Shown here piece by piece: positions 62,695-64,000 of a stretch of DNA of 64,000 nucleotides. The position numbers were made by a program, and so were the translations under genes. Below the pieces are notes generated by a model. The model did not search any database. It had not been told where the DNA came from and saw nothing but the letters and a program-made list of their open reading frames with translations. Each line of letters opens with the position of its first letter. The first letter of the stretch is position 1. Source of the stretch: Clostridiales bacterium Firm_16 (GTDB taxonomy: Bacteria; Bacillota; Clostridia; Saccharofermentanales; Saccharofermentanaceae); NCBI GenBank assembly GCA_001604185.1, contig LVAV01000028.1, positions 299,154 through 363,153 of the forward strand, written 5' to 3'.

Positions 62695-63867
62695 ATGTTT
62701 TACGCAGGAATTGATGTGGCAATGGATAAACACGATTGTGTTGTCCTGGATTCTGACGGTGATGTTGTTTTCGAAGTCTTTACCTTTGAGAACAGCCGTA
62801 ACGGATTTAAGACTCTTAAGAGGGTTCTCCAATCTTGTTCTAAGAATCCCAAGAAGATAAAAGTAGGACTGGAGGCTACCGGTCACTACAGCGATAATCT
62901 TCTGGCTTTCTTGAACAGTATTGGCTACGACCCCGCGCTGTTCAATCCGTTACATACTAATCTTTTTAGAAAAGGTCTAAGCCTTAGAAAAACGAAAACG
63001 GATCACGTCGATGCGCATACCATTGCGACTATGCTGAGAACTGAAGATCTCAAGTCCTACTCGCAACAATCTTACCACTTTACCGAGTTGAAATCACTAA
63101 CCCGGTATCGTTCAAATCTTGTTTCTAACTGCAGCCGATGCAAAGTATCGCTTGTCAGGCTTTGTCAGATCCTGTTTCCTGAACTTAAAAGCATTGTTCC
63201 AACACTCCACATGAGTTCTGTCTACACTCTTCTTTCGGAATTGCCTTCGGCAGATAGGATTGCCAAGTGCAACCTTACTCATCTTACTGCATTGCTCTCT
63301 TCAGCTTCTCACGGTCGCTATGGTCGCGATAAAGCTGTTGAAATAAGAGATGTGGCCAGAGCATCCATCGGCATAAAGAGTACCGTCAAGGAACTGGAAC
63401 TTCAGCAGACAATCGATCGCATCCAAATCTACCTTCAACAAATCGAATCTGTTGAAGAAGAAATCAACAGGCTCATGGATGAAGTGGATAGTCCAATCAC
63501 TTCCATTCCCGGTATAGCCAATCGAATGGCTGCCGTAATTCTTGCTGAAACAAACAACTTCCAATACTTTGACCGTGCGGAACAAGTCCTCGCATTCGCC
63601 GGATTGGAACCGTCTGTTTATCAGTCTGGCCAGCTTACATCTACACATTCGAAGATGGTTAAACGAGGATCCAAATATCTTCGCTACGCAATCTTTAACG
63701 CCACAAAGTATGTTTGCATTTGGGATCCGACATTCAATGCCTATCTTGCCAAGAAGCGGGCAGAAGGCAAGCCATATAACGTCGCCGTATCTCATGCAGC
63801 CAAGAAACTGACAAGAGTAATATTCCATCTTGTTAAAACAAACAAGGAGTTCGTACCACAAGCATAA
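62695..63867 (+). CDS. IS110-family transposase (DEDD recombinase)
   Basis: 390 residues from ATG 62695 (TGGAGG upstream; the frame is open from 62608 but without a ribosome binding site). The N-terminal RuvC-like DEDD domain shows GIDVAMDKHD, GLEATGHYS and TDHVDAH; the C-terminal Transposase_20 domain shows TSIPGIANRMAAVIL, FAGLEPS and STHSKMVKRGSKYLR with the candidate catalytic Ser. It appears intact. A hairpin AAGCACC/GGTGCTT (63899-63917) and TAGCGT/ACGCTA (63952-63965) follow the stop. Confidence 0.95.
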   Translation: MFYAGIDVAMDKHDCVVLDSDGDVVFEVFTFENSRNGFKTLKRVLQSCSKNPKKIKVGLEATGHYSDNLLAFLNSIGYDPALFNPLHTNLFRKGLSLRKTKTDHVDAHTIATMLRTEDLKSYSQQSYHFTELKSLTRYRSNLVSNCSRCKVSLVRLCQILFPELKSIVPTLHMSSVYTLLSELPSADRIAKCNLTHLTALLSSASHGRYGRDKAVEIRDVARASIGIKSTVKELELQQTIDRIQIYLQQIESVEEEINRLMDEVDSPITSIPGIANRMAAVILAETNNFQYFDRAEQVLAFAGLEPSVYQSGQLTSTHSKMVKRGSKYLRYAIFNATKYVCIWDPTFNAYLAKKRAEGKPYNVAVSHAAKKLTRVIFHLVKTNKEFVPQA

Positions 63868-64000
63868 ATCACATCTGATCCATACCACTTGTTTTCCAAA
63901 GCACCTCGTGGGTGCTTACTTCGTTATGCAATTATCAAGGTTCAATGCAACTAGCGTTTACGCTACATTTTCCTATTGACTTTTAATAGTTAGTCTCCTT

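Larger units (their letters stand above)
62464..64000 (+). mobile_element. IS110-family insertion sequence (right end at or past the window edge)
   Basis: A transposase gene with about 230 bases of AT-rich leader and at least 133 bases after it. No terminal inverted repeats, as expected for IS110. Neither end can be fixed: the left end may lie near 62464-62505, and the right end near or beyond 64000. Confidence 0.7.

Noticed and set aside
62464..64000. Terminal inverted repeats or target duplication of the IS element
   Set aside because: None found; IS110 elements normally lack them, and the right end may lie outside the window.

Overview
The window reads as the chromosome of an anaerobic, Gram-positive, Clostridia-type bacterium. 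Supporting signs are strong AGGAGG ribosome binding sites, TTGACA/TATAAT promoters, a regulatory [FeFe]-hydrogenase-like operon, DUF4214 and LRR surface proteins, a cohesin-like/dockerin pair, threonine-proline-rich (TPTPT) surface proteins, a ClpE-type unfoldase and a UPF0735 ACT protein. A rumen or digester member of the Oscillospirales (Saccharofermentans-like) is a guess only. Coding density is high and no stretch over 300 bases lacks a gene.

Layout. (1) 1-2565, minus: DRTGG protein, HATPase, hydrogenase-like Fe-S protein and a second DRTGG protein cut by the window edge. (2) 2759-9090: a long glutamine-synthetase-family protein, then convergent LRR and CapA-like secreted proteins that share a DUF4214 module. 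(3) 9185-16460, minus: homoserine dehydrogenase and an ACT protein with their own promoter, XTP/dITP pyrophosphatase, an RsmF-type rRNA methyltransferase, a PepF-type peptidase and ArgS; a MraY-like transferase follows on plus. (4) 17609-22176, minus: an operon of eukaryote-like kinase, VWA protein, PP2C phosphatase and coiled-coil protein. (5) 22323-34239, minus: LysA; a PH-domain protein, a sirtuin with a histone-H1-like tail and a membrane MutS-like ATPase; a degenerate deacetylase and a transglutaminase; topoisomerase IV ParC and ParE. (6) 34383-39889: two tRNA operons flanking an SH3 lipoprotein and an operon of a dockerin-bearing peptidoglycan glucosaminidase, a membrane-anchored cohesin-like protein and a GNAT acetyltransferase. 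(7) 40046-48551: ArgJ, a DUF975/CmpB membrane protein, ClpE and UvrA with a LexA-like box, and tRNA-Glu. (8) 48684-55801: a zinc-ribbon membrane protein, two paralogous TPTPT surface proteins, citrate synthase and a MATE pump. (9) 55883-62443, minus: an accessory redox/ADP-ribosylation block with a phosphatase, a 2-hydroxyacid dehydrogenase, a class M sirtuin overlapping a zinc macrodomain protein, flavin proteins, a CMD protein, a DUF4405 membrane protein, a flavodoxin lipoprotein and an aldo/keto reductase. (10) 62464-64000: an IS110-family element running to or past the window edge.

The most interesting systems are the cohesin-like/dockerin pair that may tether a wall hydrolase to the membrane (35841-39490), the kinase-VWA-phosphatase operon whose kinase and phosphatase both end in a membrane tail (17609-22176), the class M sirtuin/zinc macrodomain pair set among flavoproteins with no lipoyl-carrier genes beside it (57565-59242), and the IS110 element with a candidate bridge-RNA leader (62500-62694).
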